Assembly: GCA_017882585.1 (NCBI GenBank) | Contig: JADGPF010000016.1 | Location: forward strand, 1-38,867 | Length of the DNA: 38,867 nt | Direction of reading: 5' to 3' | Source: Thermoleophilia bacterium | GTDB taxonomy: Bacteria; Actinomycetota; Thermoleophilia; Miltoncostaeales; Miltoncostaeaceae | Part shown: positions 25,385 through 35,805 of the stretch, piece by piece | Numbering within the stretch: the stretch's first letter is position 1 | How the letters are laid out: every line of letters begins with the position of its first letter | Program-made: the position numbers and the translations under genes | The notes under the pieces: model-generated | Told to the model about the DNA's origin: nothing | What the model saw: the letters and a program-made list of their open reading frames with translations, nothing else | The model's database searches: none

Positions 25385-26454
25385 TCGTAGACCCCTTCCA
25401 GGTAGCGCGAGAACACCGCCGCGGCTTCACGAACGGTCGACATTGCCAGGCGGTAGTCCATCCGTGTCGGGCCGAAGAGCGAGATCGTGCCCAGATTGCC
25501 GCGCGCGACCCCGTAGTTGGCCGCCACCATCGACAGGCCGTGCAGCCCCGGTTCCGCCAGCTCGCTCCCGATGTGCAGGTACACCTCGTTGCGCGACATG
25601 GCCCGACGCAGCAGCGCCAGAAGCGTATACCGCTCCTCGAGCTGTTCCATCAGCGCCCCGATCGCGGCGACGTCTTGGCGCGCGTCGGCAACGAACCGCG
25701 CGCGGCCCCCGACGAACAGGTGGTCCGAGGTCTCTTCGGCCATCTCGGACAGGGCCGGCGTCAACGCGTCAAGGAATTCGTGCTCGCGTATGGTCAGGCT
25801 CGGATCGCTCAGGCGCGCATCCAGCATGCGGGCGCCGACGCCGATACCGGTCAGCCGCTCGTTGAACACCGCCTTCGCCCATTCGACGAGCCCCGAATCG
25901 ACCGGACGTTCGAAGGCGATGATGCGCTTGCTGACCGACCCGGTCGAGGTGATCACCACGACGGTCACCAGCTGCGGCTGCAGCTGCAGCACCTCGACGT
26001 GGCGGATCGTCGCGATGCGCGTGACCGGCGCGGTCACGACTCCCAACAGTGAGGTCAGCTCCGAAATCGCATCGGCGAGCCGCTGCAGCGCGCCCTCGAC
26101 CTCGGTCCGCATCTCGCCCAGATCGACCGCGGACGCGAGTGCGCCGGACGGCACGAGCGCGCCGCCGCCGCGCGGCACCAACCGGTCAACGTAATACCGG
26201 TAGCCGCGGTCGGTCGGCACGCGCCCGGCCGACGTGTGCGGATGGCTGAGATAGCCAAGCTCCTCGAGCCGCGCCAGCTCGTACCGCACCGTCGAGGAGG
26301 CGAAGTCGATCCCGTAGGTGCCGGCAATGTGACGGCTTCCGACCGGCGTTCCGCTCGCGATGAACCGCTCAACGACCGCACCGAGGATCTGCTCCTGGCG
26401 CGGGCTGAGCTCCGCGGGCAGCGCCGCCGATTCCGATCCCGGCGAGGTGGTCAT
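25381..26454 (-). CDS. hrcA: Heat-inducible transcription repressor HrcA
   Basis: Repressor of class I heat-shock genes that binds CIRCE operators. 357 residues. The N-terminal winged helix (about 17-85) carries the family signature SSTVRYELARLEELGYLSHPHTSAGRVPT in part, followed by DRGYRYYVDRLV; the C-terminal half is a GAF-like dimer domain. The ATG at 26454 overlaps the hemW stop as ATGA; the longer frame upstream is antisense-like sequence of hemW. No CIRCE site is visible ahead of it or of dnaJ, so its targets probably lie elsewhere. Confidence 0.96.
   Translation of the reverse strand: MTTSPGSESAALPAELSPRQEQILGAVVERFIASGTPVGSRHIAGTYGIDFASSTVRYELARLEELGYLSHPHTSAGRVPTDRGYRYYVDRLVPRGGGALVPSGALASAVDLGEMRTEVEGALQRLADAISELTSLLGVVTAPVTRIATIRHVEVLQLQPQLVTVVVITSTGSVSKRIIAFERPVDSGLVEWAKAVFNERLTGIGVGARMLDARLSDPSLTIREHEFLDALTPALSEMAEETSDHLFVGGRARFVADARQDVAAIGALMEQLEERYTLLALLRRAMSRNEVYLHIGSELAEPGLHGLSMVAANYGVARGNLGTISLFGPTRMDYRLAMSTVREAAAVFSRYLEGVYE
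25392..25399 (-). promoter_or_regulatory. Ribosome binding site supporting the ATA start
   Basis: GGAAGGGG (minus strand) inside the end of hrcA lies 7 nt before the ATA at 25384. The later GTG at 25318 has no such site. Confidence 0.45.
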
Positions 26455-27545
26455 GCGTACTCCATCAGTTCGTGCAGTACCGCATTCTGAACAAACCGAC
26501 CACGGCGCGTGAGCACGACGCGTCCGGCCGCCGTCTCGAGCAGCCCGCCGGCCTCGAGACGGACAAGTGCCTCGGGGTGGTCCGGCGGTCCGGCCCACGC
26601 GGTGTCCAGCGGCCGGTCGAGGCGCAGGCCGAGCATCCACCGCTCCCGGCGGCGGGTGGCCTGGTCGAGCGGTTCGGCGATCCGGGCGGGCACGCCCTGC
26701 GCGGCGACCTCGCCGATATACGCGGCGAGCCCGGTGGTGTTGCGCCAGCGCGTACCGTCGACGGTGCTCACGGCGCCGACCCCAAGGCCGAGGTAGTCGC
26801 TTGCCGACCAGTAGGCGAGGCTATGGCGGCACTCGTGGCCGGGGCGCGCGAAGTTCGCGGTCTCGTACCAACGGTACCCGCCGGCCTCGAGCCGGGCGAC
26901 GATCGACTCGTAGGCATCGGCGGCCCAGTCCTCCTCGGGGACCTGGGCACCCATACGCGCGAGCGCCGTGTCCGGTTTGATCTCGAGCTCGTACCAGGAG
27001 ATGTGGTCGACCCCGAGGGCGGCGACCTCGGCGATGTCGGCCTCGAGCTGAGTCGTCGTCTGCCCCGGCACCCCGAACAGCAGATCGACGCTGACCGATC
27101 CGAAGCCCGTGTCCTGGGCGCATGCGATGGCGCGACGAACCTGGTCCGCGCTCGCCTGCCGCTCGAGCGACGCCAACAGCTCGGGTTGGAACGACTGGGC
27201 GCCGATCGACACCCGCGTGACGCCCGCCCGACGGAGCTTGCCGAAGGCCGCGCGGTCGACCGTCTCCGGATTCGCCTCGATCGAGACCTCGGCCCCGTCG
27301 GCGAGCATCGGCGCCAGGTCGCCCAGGACGTGGGCGATCCGGTGCGGGCGCATGAGGGTCGGAGTCCCGCCGCCCAGGTAGACGGTCTCCAGCGCGCCGA
27401 GCCGCGACCGCTCGGCGGCGAGCTCCCCGCGCAGTGCGGCCAGGTACGCATCGCGCCGATCGAGGGCACCCACCTCGACGACGAAGCCGCAGTACCCGCA
27501 CCGTGACGCACAGAACGGCAGATGCACGTACAGATGGCGGATCAT
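26451..27545 (-). CDS. hemW: Radical SAM heme chaperone HemW
   Basis: Heme-binding radical SAM protein (formerly called HemN-like) that delivers heme to membrane proteins. 364 residues. Cluster ligands Cys12, Cys16 and Cys19 are in PFCASRCGYCGF; YLGGGTPTLM, SIEANPETVD, RVSIGAQSF and VDLLFGVPGQT are conserved. It lacks the additional N-terminal Cys of true HemN. ATG at 27545, 5 nt behind the lepA stop; coupled to hrcA by ATGA. Confidence 0.95.
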   Translation of the reverse strand: MIRHLYVHLPFCASRCGYCGFVVEVGALDRRDAYLAALRGELAAERSRLGALETVYLGGGTPTLMRPHRIAHVLGDLAPMLADGAEVSIEANPETVDRAAFGKLRRAGVTRVSIGAQSFQPELLASLERQASADQVRRAIACAQDTGFGSVSVDLLFGVPGQTTTQLEADIAEVAALGVDHISWYELEIKPDTALARMGAQVPEEDWAADAYESIVARLEAGGYRWYETANFARPGHECRHSLAYWSASDYLGLGVGAVSTVDGTRWRNTTGLAAYIGEVAAQGVPARIAEPLDQATRRRERWMLGLRLDRPLDTAWAGPPDHPEALVRLEAGGLLETAAGRVVLTRRGRFVQNAVLHELMEYA

Positions 27546-27550
27546 CGCGG

Positions 27551-29374
<1,824 letters not shown>

Positions 29375-29379
29375 TCAGT

Positions 29380-31053
29380 TCATCGTAGCGCCCGGACCAG
29401 GCGCGTCAGTTTGCTCAGTTCGGGCATCTCGACCGCCTGGGCCCCGGCCAGGTAGGCGAGGCCGGCGGCGACGGTGGCCACACCCATACTGATCAGCTGT
29501 CCGAGCAGCGAGTTGCCGACGATCGCATTGGTCACGCGCCAGACCGCCCATGTGAACGCGCCCATCACCACCCCGGCGAGCAGGCACTGCAGGAATCCGC
29601 GAGTGATCGCTCGACGTGGCAGCCCGCCGATGCGTCGGCTCAGCAGCAACATGAGCACACCGAAGGTCACGACGCTCACCAGCGACGTCGACAGCGGAAT
29701 GCCCGGAGCGCCGAACGGCTGGTAGAACGCGAGGTCCCCGAGCGCGTTCAGCCCGAGCCCGAGCAGTGCGACTTTGGTCGCGATCCACGGCTCCTGCAGG
29801 CTGAAGAACGTCCGGATGAGCAACAGGCTCGCACCGTTGAACGCGAGTCCGAGCGTGAACATGAACAGTGCTTGGGAGGTGAGGTGGGTCGATGCGCCGT
29901 TGAAGGCCCCCCGCTGGTAGACCAGGCGGGTCGCGGGCTCGGCAAGGACCATCAGGAAGATCGACGCCGGCACGAGCATGAAGAAGATCTGCCGCAGCCC
30001 CGAGGTGACCATGTCCCGGACGCCGGCCATGTCGTTGCGGGCCGCCATCCGGGAAATCGCCGGGAACAACACCGTCGAGATGGCCACCGAGAAGACGCCC
30101 TGCGGCAGCACGTACAGGCGAAATGCTTTGTCGATCGAGCTCACGGCGTCGGTGCTGACGAGCCCCGCGAACACGTTGTCGACCGATGCGTTGATGTTGA
30201 TCAATCCGAGCCCGAGCGAGACCGGCAGCATCATCAGGAACACCTTGCGCACCTCGGGAACGCCGCGCCCCAGCGAGAACTTGAACGGTCCCTTGCCGCG
30301 CATGTACGGCAACAGCCACAACAGCTGCGCGAGCGTCCCCAGCACGATGCCGACCGCGTAGCCCATCACGCGCTCGCTCGCCGGCAGCGCAACATCGGCG
30401 ATCCCCAGACACACGATGATGACCACGTTCCAGAGCACGGGCACGAAGCCGGTGACGCCGAACTCCCCGTTGGCCTGCAGGACCGCGGCCATGATGCCGG
30501 TGAGCGCCAGCAGCAGGATGATCGGGAACATCACCTGCGACAGGCGCACCGTCTCGGCCTTGAGTTCCGGTGAGAGCCCCAGCGCGAACCAGGGCATGAA
30601 GATCGGCGCCAGGACGATGGCCAGCAGCGTGATGGCCCCGAGGACCATCACCACGAGGCCGACGACGGCGCCGACCACCCGGTCGGCCTCCTTCTTGCGG
30701 CCGCCCTCGATGAGCTGCGTGTAGATCGGGATGAGTGCCGCCGACAGGGCCGAGTCGGCCACCAGGCTGCGGACGATGTTCGGGACATTGAACGCGATGA
30801 CGAACGCGTTGATGTTGCCTTGGGTCCCGAACATCGCCGCGGCGAGAATCTCGCGCGCGAGGCCGGCGACCCGACTCAGTCCGGTCCAGGTCGCGAAGAT
30901 GGCAGTCGAGCGGCCGGTGGGCCGTTCCACGAGGGGGATTTCCCCACGCACACCCTCGTCTGCGCTGACCGTCTCCCGGGCCATGGGGATGTCGTCGGTC
31001 AGGTCTCGGATCCTGGCGTCGTCATCCTTCGTGGTGGGTGTCTCGCCTGTCAT
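29380..31053 (-). CDS. murJ: Lipid II flippase MurJ (MviN)
   Basis: Membrane protein of 557 residues, about 14 helices, moving lipid II across the membrane for peptidoglycan synthesis. GLSRVAGLAREILAAAMFG, FVIAFNVPNIVRSLVAD and ALSAALIPIYTQ are MurJ motifs. A cytoplasmic charged extension of about 48 residues precedes the first helix. The ATG at 31053 is 12 nt behind a TATGGT hexamer (31066-31071), a possible -10, which would leave a very short leader. First gene of the long minus-strand run down to era, and divergent from rpsT. Confidence 0.95.
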   Translation of the reverse strand: MTGETPTTKDDDARIRDLTDDIPMARETVSADEGVRGEIPLVERPTGRSTAIFATWTGLSRVAGLAREILAAAMFGTQGNINAFVIAFNVPNIVRSLVADSALSAALIPIYTQLIEGGRKKEADRVVGAVVGLVVMVLGAITLLAIVLAPIFMPWFALGLSPELKAETVRLSQVMFPIILLLALTGIMAAVLQANGEFGVTGFVPVLWNVVIIVCLGIADVALPASERVMGYAVGIVLGTLAQLLWLLPYMRGKGPFKFSLGRGVPEVRKVFLMMLPVSLGLGLININASVDNVFAGLVSTDAVSSIDKAFRLYVLPQGVFSVAISTVLFPAISRMAARNDMAGVRDMVTSGLRQIFFMLVPASIFLMVLAEPATRLVYQRGAFNGASTHLTSQALFMFTLGLAFNGASLLLIRTFFSLQEPWIATKVALLGLGLNALGDLAFYQPFGAPGIPLSTSLVSVVTFGVLMLLLSRRIGGLPRRAITRGFLQCLLAGVVMGAFTWAVWRVTNAIVGNSLLGQLISMGVATVAAGLAYLAGAQAVEMPELSKLTRLVRALR

Positions 31054-31064
31054 CTGATCGGTGG

Positions 31065-31071
31065 TACCATA
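31065..31071. promoter_or_regulatory. Candidate divergent -10 region between murJ and rpsT
   Basis: TACCAT on the plus strand (31065-31070) and TATGGT on the minus strand (31066-31071) overlap in the 51-nt divergent gap. Either could be a -10 box for rpsT or murJ. No -35 is evident on either side. Confidence 0.35.
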
Positions 31072-31089
31072 CGCGGCCGTTCAACCGAC

Positions 31090-31094
31090 GGAGG
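31090..31094 (+). promoter_or_regulatory. Ribosome binding site of rpsT
   Basis: GGAGG lies 10 nt before the GTG at 31105 and decides that start over further-upstream in-frame positions. Confidence 0.6.
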
Positions 31095-31104
31095 GCATCG
31101 CCAG

Positions 31105-31371
31105 GTGGCGAATATCAAGCAGCAGAAGAAGCGCATTCTCATCTCCGAGCGCCAGCGCGCCCGCAATCTGCGGTACCGCTCGACGATCAAGACACTCACC
31201 CGCAGGCTCATCGAGGCCGCCGACGACGGGGAGTCCGACCTGGCGCCGCGCGCCCGCGAACTCGAGCACCTGATCGACCGTGCCGCCGCCGAAGGCGTCA
31301 TTCACGCCAACAACGCTGCGCGCAAGAAGAGCCGGGTCGCCCGGATCACCGCCGGCGCCACGAGCGCCTAA
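31105..31371 (+). CDS. rpsT: 30S ribosomal protein S20
   Basis: 88-residue small-subunit protein that binds 16S rRNA. The basic N-terminus MANIKQQKKR (GTG start), TIKTLTRRLIEAA and the end GVIHANNAARKKSRVARI are typical. The open frame extends far upstream, antisense to murJ, but the GTG behind GGAGG begins the protein exactly as in the family. It is the only plus-strand gene in this middle part and is convergent with holA (18-nt gap). Confidence 0.97.
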   Translation: MANIKQQKKRILISERQRARNLRYRSTIKTLTRRLIEAADDGESDLAPRARELEHLIDRAAAEGVIHANNAARKKSRVARITAGATSA

Positions 31372-31389
31372 GCCTCCGCCGCACGCGCA

Positions 31390-32433
31390 CTAGACCAGCG
31401 CGGCACCGCGCGCGATCGCCACAAGGTCGCGCGCAGCGGACTCGAGCACGAACAGCGCGCCGCCCAACTCACGCTGGGCCGACACGCGGGTCTCGATCTC
31501 CAGACGTGCCACGCGTGCCACGGCGCGCGCGGCAGCACCGCTCGGCATCGCGCGCGCCTGTTCGGCGACTTTGCGAGCCGGAAAGCCACGCATGCCCGTG
31601 GCCGCGGTGACATCGTCGGCGGTCACCGCGGGTCCGAGTTCCTGAGCGCGGGCCAGGCCACGGTAATGACGGGCCAGCCCGATGACGATCACGATCGGTT
31701 CGGTCCGATCGTCGCCCGATACCAGGTCGCCCAGCCGATCGAACGCCAGCGGCGCGTCACCCGCGACGAGGGCATCGGCGAACTCGTAGACACGTGCCTC
31801 GGGATGCTCCGGGGTCATCAGGGCGATCATGTCCCGGTCGATCGGGGCCCCGTCCGCGTAGGCGACGAGCTTTTCGGCCTCGTGGGTGAGCATCAGCGCG
31901 TTCAGCCCCGTGCGCTGTGCGTCGGTGGTCTCGCCGCAGGCCCGCTCAACGACCGCGCGCGCCACCGCCGGGGCGACGTGGCCGCCCACGCGCTGGACCT
32001 CCTGGGCGAAGTGCGACTCGAGCCACTTGCGCCGTTCACGCGCCGACGCCTTCGGGTCGGGCCCCCAGTGCAGGACCCGCCCGACGCGCTCGACCGCCTG
32101 CTGCAGTCGTTGGGGAAGCGGTCCCGCCGAGACAAGCGTGAGCACACTCGCGGGATTGGGATCGTCGAGGTACCCCACCAGCACGTCTGCCTCGGCCGCT
32201 CGCCAGGCGTCCGCGTCGAGGACGATCACGCCATGCAGCCCGCCGAACGACAGCGTCTGGCATGCGGCGATGACATCCGGCAGCGGCGCCTCGGTGGCGC
32301 TGAGTCGGTCGGGTTCGCCACCGCCTTCGTCGGTGATCCGGCGAATCAGCCGGGCGAGCGCCCGATCGACCTTCGGACGATCTTCGCCCTGGAGCGCGTA
32401 GACCGGTAACAGCGGCTCGGGTTGGGTGGCCAT
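31390..32433 (-). CDS. holA: DNA polymerase III subunit delta
   Basis: Clamp-loader subunit that opens the sliding clamp. 347 residues from the ATG at 32433. The sequence is divergent, as HolA usually is: PVYALQGEDRPKVDRALARL at the N-terminus, LSFGGLHGVIVLDADAW, a middle FAQEVQRVGGHV segment and the C-terminal helical VSAQRELGGALFVLESAARDLV. Its place between leuS and rpsT, the usual holA-rpsT pair, supports the call. No P-loop is present, as expected. 47 nt behind leuS, likely co-transcribed. Confidence 0.85.
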   Translation of the reverse strand: MATQPEPLLPVYALQGEDRPKVDRALARLIRRITDEGGGEPDRLSATEAPLPDVIAACQTLSFGGLHGVIVLDADAWRAAEADVLVGYLDDPNPASVLTLVSAGPLPQRLQQAVERVGRVLHWGPDPKASARERRKWLESHFAQEVQRVGGHVAPAVARAVVERACGETTDAQRTGLNALMLTHEAEKLVAYADGAPIDRDMIALMTPEHPEARVYEFADALVAGDAPLAFDRLGDLVSGDDRTEPIVIVIGLARHYRGLARAQELGPAVTADDVTAATGMRGFPARKVAEQARAMPSGAAARAVARVARLEIETRVSAQRELGGALFVLESAARDLVAIARGAALV

Positions 32434-32480
32434 TGGTGCAAATCGTACTGGGCAGAACCGTCGCGGGCGTCGTCGCGGAC

Positions 32481-35012
32481 CTATTTGACGACGAAGTTCA
32501 CCAGCCGGTCGGCCACGACGATCTCCCTCACGATCCGCTTGCCGTCCAGTGCGCCGATGACCTTCGGCCGGGCGCGCACCAACTCCAGTGCCGCGATGTC
32601 CGCGAGACCGGCCGGCGCCTCGAGCCGGTCGCGGACCTTGCCGTTGACCTGCACGACGAGCGTCACCTGGTCGCGCACGAGCAGCGCCGGATCGGCGGTC
32701 GGCCAGCTGACCTCCCACAGCGCCTCCCCGCCCAGCGCGTCCCAGAGCTCGCAGGCGACGTGTGGCGCAAACGGGAACAGCACCGACACCGCGGTCTGCA
32801 CGGCGTAGCGGAATGCGACCTGACCGCCGCGTTCCGAACTTCCCTGCTCCGACTGGTGCCGGGCGCAGGCGTTGACCAGTTCCTGGATCGCGGCGATCGC
32901 GGTGTGAAACGAGAACCGTTCGCCGATGTCGAGCGAGACCTTGGCGATCGTCGCCTCGGCGCGCCGCAACAGCTCCAGCGAGTGCGGTGACCCGGCCAGC
33001 GTCGCCGGATCGGGGCGGTCGACCAGGCTCCCCGGGTCGGCAGAGCGTGCGAGGCCCCAGAGCCGGTCGAGGAATCGACGCGCGCCCACCACACCCCGAT
33101 CGCTCCACTCGATGTCATCCGCCGCAGGGCCCATAAACAACACGTACAGGCGCAAGGTGTCCGCCCCGTAGGTGTCAACGATGTCGTCCGGCGAGACGAC
33201 GTTGCCCTTGCTCTTGGACATCTTCGCGCCGTCGCGATAGATCATCCCTTGGGTGAACAATCGCGCGAACGGTTCGCGGAATCCGACCAGATCAAGGTCG
33301 TTGAGCACCTTCGTGAAGAACCGCGCGTACAACAGATGTAGGACCGCGTGCTCGACGCCACCGATGTACTGGTCCACCGGCAGCCAGTAGTCGGCGAGTT
33401 CCCGCTCGAAGGGCGCGCTCGACAGATGCGGTGCCGTGTAGCGCAGGTAGTACCACGACGAGTCCACGAACGTGTCCATCGTGTCGGTCTCACGCCGGGC
33501 CGGTCCGCCGCAGCTCGGGCAGGTGGCGGTCAGGAACTCGGCGCTGGTGGCGAGCGGGCTCTGCCCTTTTGGGGCGTAGTCGTCGACGTCGGGCAGCAAC
33601 ACCGGCAGTTGACTGTCGGGCACGGCCACCGGCCCGCACACCGGACAGTGGATCACCGGGATCGGGACGCCCCAGTAGCGCTGGCGGGAGATCAGCCAGT
33701 CGCGAAGCCGGTATCCGACGGTGGCCTGGCCCACCCCGCGCCCGGCAAGCCATTCCGCCGCGGCCTGTGTGGCCTCGTCGACCGCCAAGTCGTCCAGGAA
33801 CCCTGAGTTGACGAGCCGCCCGGACCCGGCGTAGGCCTGCTCGAGCGGCGCGTCGGCGGCCGTGTCCGGATCGGCGACGACACGCCGGATCGGCAGATCG
33901 TGTTGGCGCGCGAAGGCGAAATCGCGCTCGTCGTGGCCAGGTACGGCCATGATCGCACCGGTGCCGTAGTCCATCAGCACGTACTCGGCGACCCACACCG
34001 GAATCTGCTCGCCGTTGATGGGGTTGACCACATACCGACCGGTGAACACCCCGGTCTTCGGCTTATCGGTCGCGCTGCGGTCGGCCAGCGACGCACGTGC
34101 GGCCGCCCGCGCATAGCCCAGCACGGCGTCCGCCTCTGATCGGCCCTCGACGAGCGTCGCCAGCAGCGGATGCTCCGGGGCGACCAGGAAGAACGTGGCG
34201 CCGAACAATGTGTCCGCTCGGGTCGTGAAGACGGGAATCTCGTGCGCACCGTCCTCGGTGCGAAACAGCACCCGCGCGCCCTCGGACCGCCCGATCCAAT
34301 TGCGCTGCATCGCCAGGACGCGCTCGGGCCAGTCATCGAGGAGGTCCATGTCGTCGAGCAGGGCCTGTGCGTAGTCGGTGATGCGCAAGAACCACTGGGT
34401 CAGCTGGCGCAGTTCGACCTCGGTACCGCAGCGCTCGCAGTGCCCGTCGACGACCTGCTCGTTGGCAAGCACGGTCTGATCCTTGGGGCACCAGTTCACC
34501 GCCGCCTCGCGCCGCTCCGCCAGGCCCCGCTCGAACATCCGCAGGAAGATCCACTGCGTCCAGCGGTAATACTCAGGGTCGGCGGTCGAGATCTCGGTGT
34601 CCCAATCGATCGCGAAGCCGAGTCGTTTGAGCTGATCGCGAATCCGCGCGATGTTACGCGCGGTCACAATCGCCGGATGCTCGCCGGTGCGGATCGCCGC
34701 ATTCTCGGCCGGCAGGCCGAACGCGTCGTAGCCCATTGGGTGGAACACCGCCGCACCACAGCGGCGGCGATGATGCGCGATCACATCGCCCATGGTGTAG
34801 TTCTTGACGTGACCCATATGGATCTCGCCGGACGGGTAGGGCAGCATTTCCAGAACGTACGACTTGGGGCGGTCCGACCGCTGCGCCTGTGCTCCGTCCC
34901 GTGAGATCGTGGCGCCCATGAACGCGCGCCGGTCGGCCCAGATGCGCTGCCAGCGCTCCTCGACCTCGACGGCGTGGTATCGATCCGGTAGGCGGTCGTG
35001 TCGTCGTGCCAT
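32481..35012 (-). CDS. leuS: Leucyl-tRNA synthetase
   Basis: Charges tRNA-Leu. 843 residues from the ATG at 35012. The class I motif HMGH (65-68) lies in PYPSGEIHMGHVKNY, and KMSKS in DGAKMSKSKGNVV (around 33206-33225). The editing domain with TTRADTLFGATF and GHDERDFAFA, the zinc-type CPVCG / CPSCGG pairs and the WYYLRYT block are all there. The frame could start 8 codons earlier, but the ATG is 9 nt behind a TATACT box and has no Shine-Dalgarno, which suggests a leaderless or near-leaderless mRNA. Confidence 0.98.
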   Translation of the reverse strand: MARRHDRLPDRYHAVEVEERWQRIWADRRAFMGATISRDGAQAQRSDRPKSYVLEMLPYPSGEIHMGHVKNYTMGDVIAHHRRRCGAAVFHPMGYDAFGLPAENAAIRTGEHPAIVTARNIARIRDQLKRLGFAIDWDTEISTADPEYYRWTQWIFLRMFERGLAERREAAVNWCPKDQTVLANEQVVDGHCERCGTEVELRQLTQWFLRITDYAQALLDDMDLLDDWPERVLAMQRNWIGRSEGARVLFRTEDGAHEIPVFTTRADTLFGATFFLVAPEHPLLATLVEGRSEADAVLGYARAAARASLADRSATDKPKTGVFTGRYVVNPINGEQIPVWVAEYVLMDYGTGAIMAVPGHDERDFAFARQHDLPIRRVVADPDTAADAPLEQAYAGSGRLVNSGFLDDLAVDEATQAAAEWLAGRGVGQATVGYRLRDWLISRQRYWGVPIPVIHCPVCGPVAVPDSQLPVLLPDVDDYAPKGQSPLATSAEFLTATCPSCGGPARRETDTMDTFVDSSWYYLRYTAPHLSSAPFERELADYWLPVDQYIGGVEHAVLHLLYARFFTKVLNDLDLVGFREPFARLFTQGMIYRDGAKMSKSKGNVVSPDDIVDTYGADTLRLYVLFMGPAADDIEWSDRGVVGARRFLDRLWGLARSADPGSLVDRPDPATLAGSPHSLELLRRAEATIAKVSLDIGERFSFHTAIAAIQELVNACARHQSEQGSSERGGQVAFRYAVQTAVSVLFPFAPHVACELWDALGGEALWEVSWPTADPALLVRDQVTLVVQVNGKVRDRLEAPAGLADIAALELVRARPKVIGALDGKRIVREIVVADRLVNFVVK

Positions 35013-35021
35013 TGGGGCGCG

Positions 35022-35027
35022 AGTATA
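35022..35027 (-). promoter_or_regulatory. -10 box (TATACT) of leuS
   Basis: TATACT (minus strand) ends 9 nt before the leuS ATG, so transcription would begin at or within a couple of bases of the start codon. The -35 is not recognisable. Confidence 0.5.
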
Positions 35028-35048
35028 TCGGCACATCCTTCGTCTCTT

Positions 35049-35052
35049 GAGG
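35049..35052 (+). promoter_or_regulatory. Ribosome binding site (GAGG) ahead of a CTG start
   Basis: GAGG lies 7 nt before CTG at 35060, and partly overlaps an in-frame TGA at 35048-35050 that limits how far upstream the gene can begin. Confidence 0.4.
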
Positions 35053-35059
35053 TAACCCG

Positions 35060-35482
35060 CTGCGCGCGTCCATCACCATCCGAGAGGTCGAGCTCGACCG
35101 CGATTTCCCGGCCATCATCGGGCTATATCGGGCGCATGACTGGAGCCACGCCAACGATCCCGAGCGCTTGCGGACTGCCGTTCGTTGCTCGTCGTACTCG
35201 GTCGTTGCGGTCGAGCACGACGCAATCATCGGATTCGCACGGGCGATGAGCGACGAGGCATTTGCCGTCTACATCGCCGACATCCTCGTAGCGCCCGAAC
35301 GTCAGCGGGAGGGGATCGGACGCGGGCTCACCCAGGCGATCCAGGACCACTACCCGCTGGCGACCTACCACCACCAGGTGCTGATCGCCGAACGCGGCGT
35401 CGAGGGCTTTTACCAGAGCCTGGGAATGACGCCTGTCTCGGCGTTCGGCCTGACCGCGTTCATCCGCACCAGCGGCAAGTGA
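35060..35482 (+). CDS. GNAT family N-acetyltransferase, apparent CTG start
   Basis: About 140-residue acetyl-CoA-dependent transferase of unknown substrate. The first standard start (TTG at 35168) would remove the N-terminal strand and helix of the GNAT fold, yet the frame before it is coding-like (ITIREVELDRDFPAIIGLYR). It opens at CTG 35060, behind GAGG at a 7-nt spacing. No ATG, GTG or TTG lies between. Motif A is clear: YIADILVAPERQREGIGRGLTQAI, with the Q/R-x-x-G-x-G/A acetyl-CoA loop RQREGIGRG. GVEGFYQSLGM is motif B. It ends one base from the convergent small gene. Confidence 0.82.
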   Translation: MRASITIREVELDRDFPAIIGLYRAHDWSHANDPERLRTAVRCSSYSVVAVEHDAIIGFARAMSDEAFAVYIADILVAPERQREGIGRGLTQAIQDHYPLATYHHQVLIAERGVEGFYQSLGMTPVSAFGLTAFIRTSGK

Positions 35483-35483
35483 G

Positions 35484-35702
35484 CTAACGCGGAAACGCCA
35501 CTTCGGTCGAGAACACCGTCGCCCCGCCACGCCGTTCGAAGATCGTGGCGACGTGGTCCTTGTGCTGCCACACGTGCTGCTTGGCGAAATCGCGTGCGTC
35601 CTCGGCGAGGCTGAACACCTCCTGAACCACCACCGCGGCGCCGTCGCGGACCACGACCTCGACACACCACCCGTCCGCTGGCGGAAACGTACGCGTATCC
35701 AC
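35484..35702 (-). CDS. Small protein of unknown function
   Basis: 72-residue protein that I do not recognise. AAGGAG at 35709-35714 sits directly on the ATG at 35708 but 6 nt before GTG 35702, so the GTG is the better start. The sequence looks like a compact alpha/beta fold (GWCVEVVVRDGAAVVVQEVF, AEDARDFAKQHVWQHKDHV, TVFSTEVAF), with no signal or membrane segment. It is convergent with the GNAT gene, whose stop is one base away, and divergent from the membrane-anchored gene at 35806. Confidence 0.7.
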   Translation of the reverse strand: MDTRTFPPADGWCVEVVVRDGAAVVVQEVFSLAEDARDFAKQHVWQHKDHVATIFERRGGATVFSTEVAFPR

Positions 35703-35792
35703 TCGCATCTCCTTAAAACTCGGGGCGCATCAGCTTATCCGGCCAGTCCCCGAGCCCGCGCATCCCCGGATGAAGATGTCCAGTAGCCCCGC

Positions 35793-35798
35793 TAGCGT
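35793..35798 (+). promoter_or_regulatory. Candidate -10 box (TAGCGT) close to a start codon
   Basis: A TANNNT hexamer 7 nt before ATG 35806, the spacing expected for a leaderless transcript. No -35 or Shine-Dalgarno is seen. Confidence 0.35.
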
Positions 35799-35805
35799 GT
35801 CGGGC

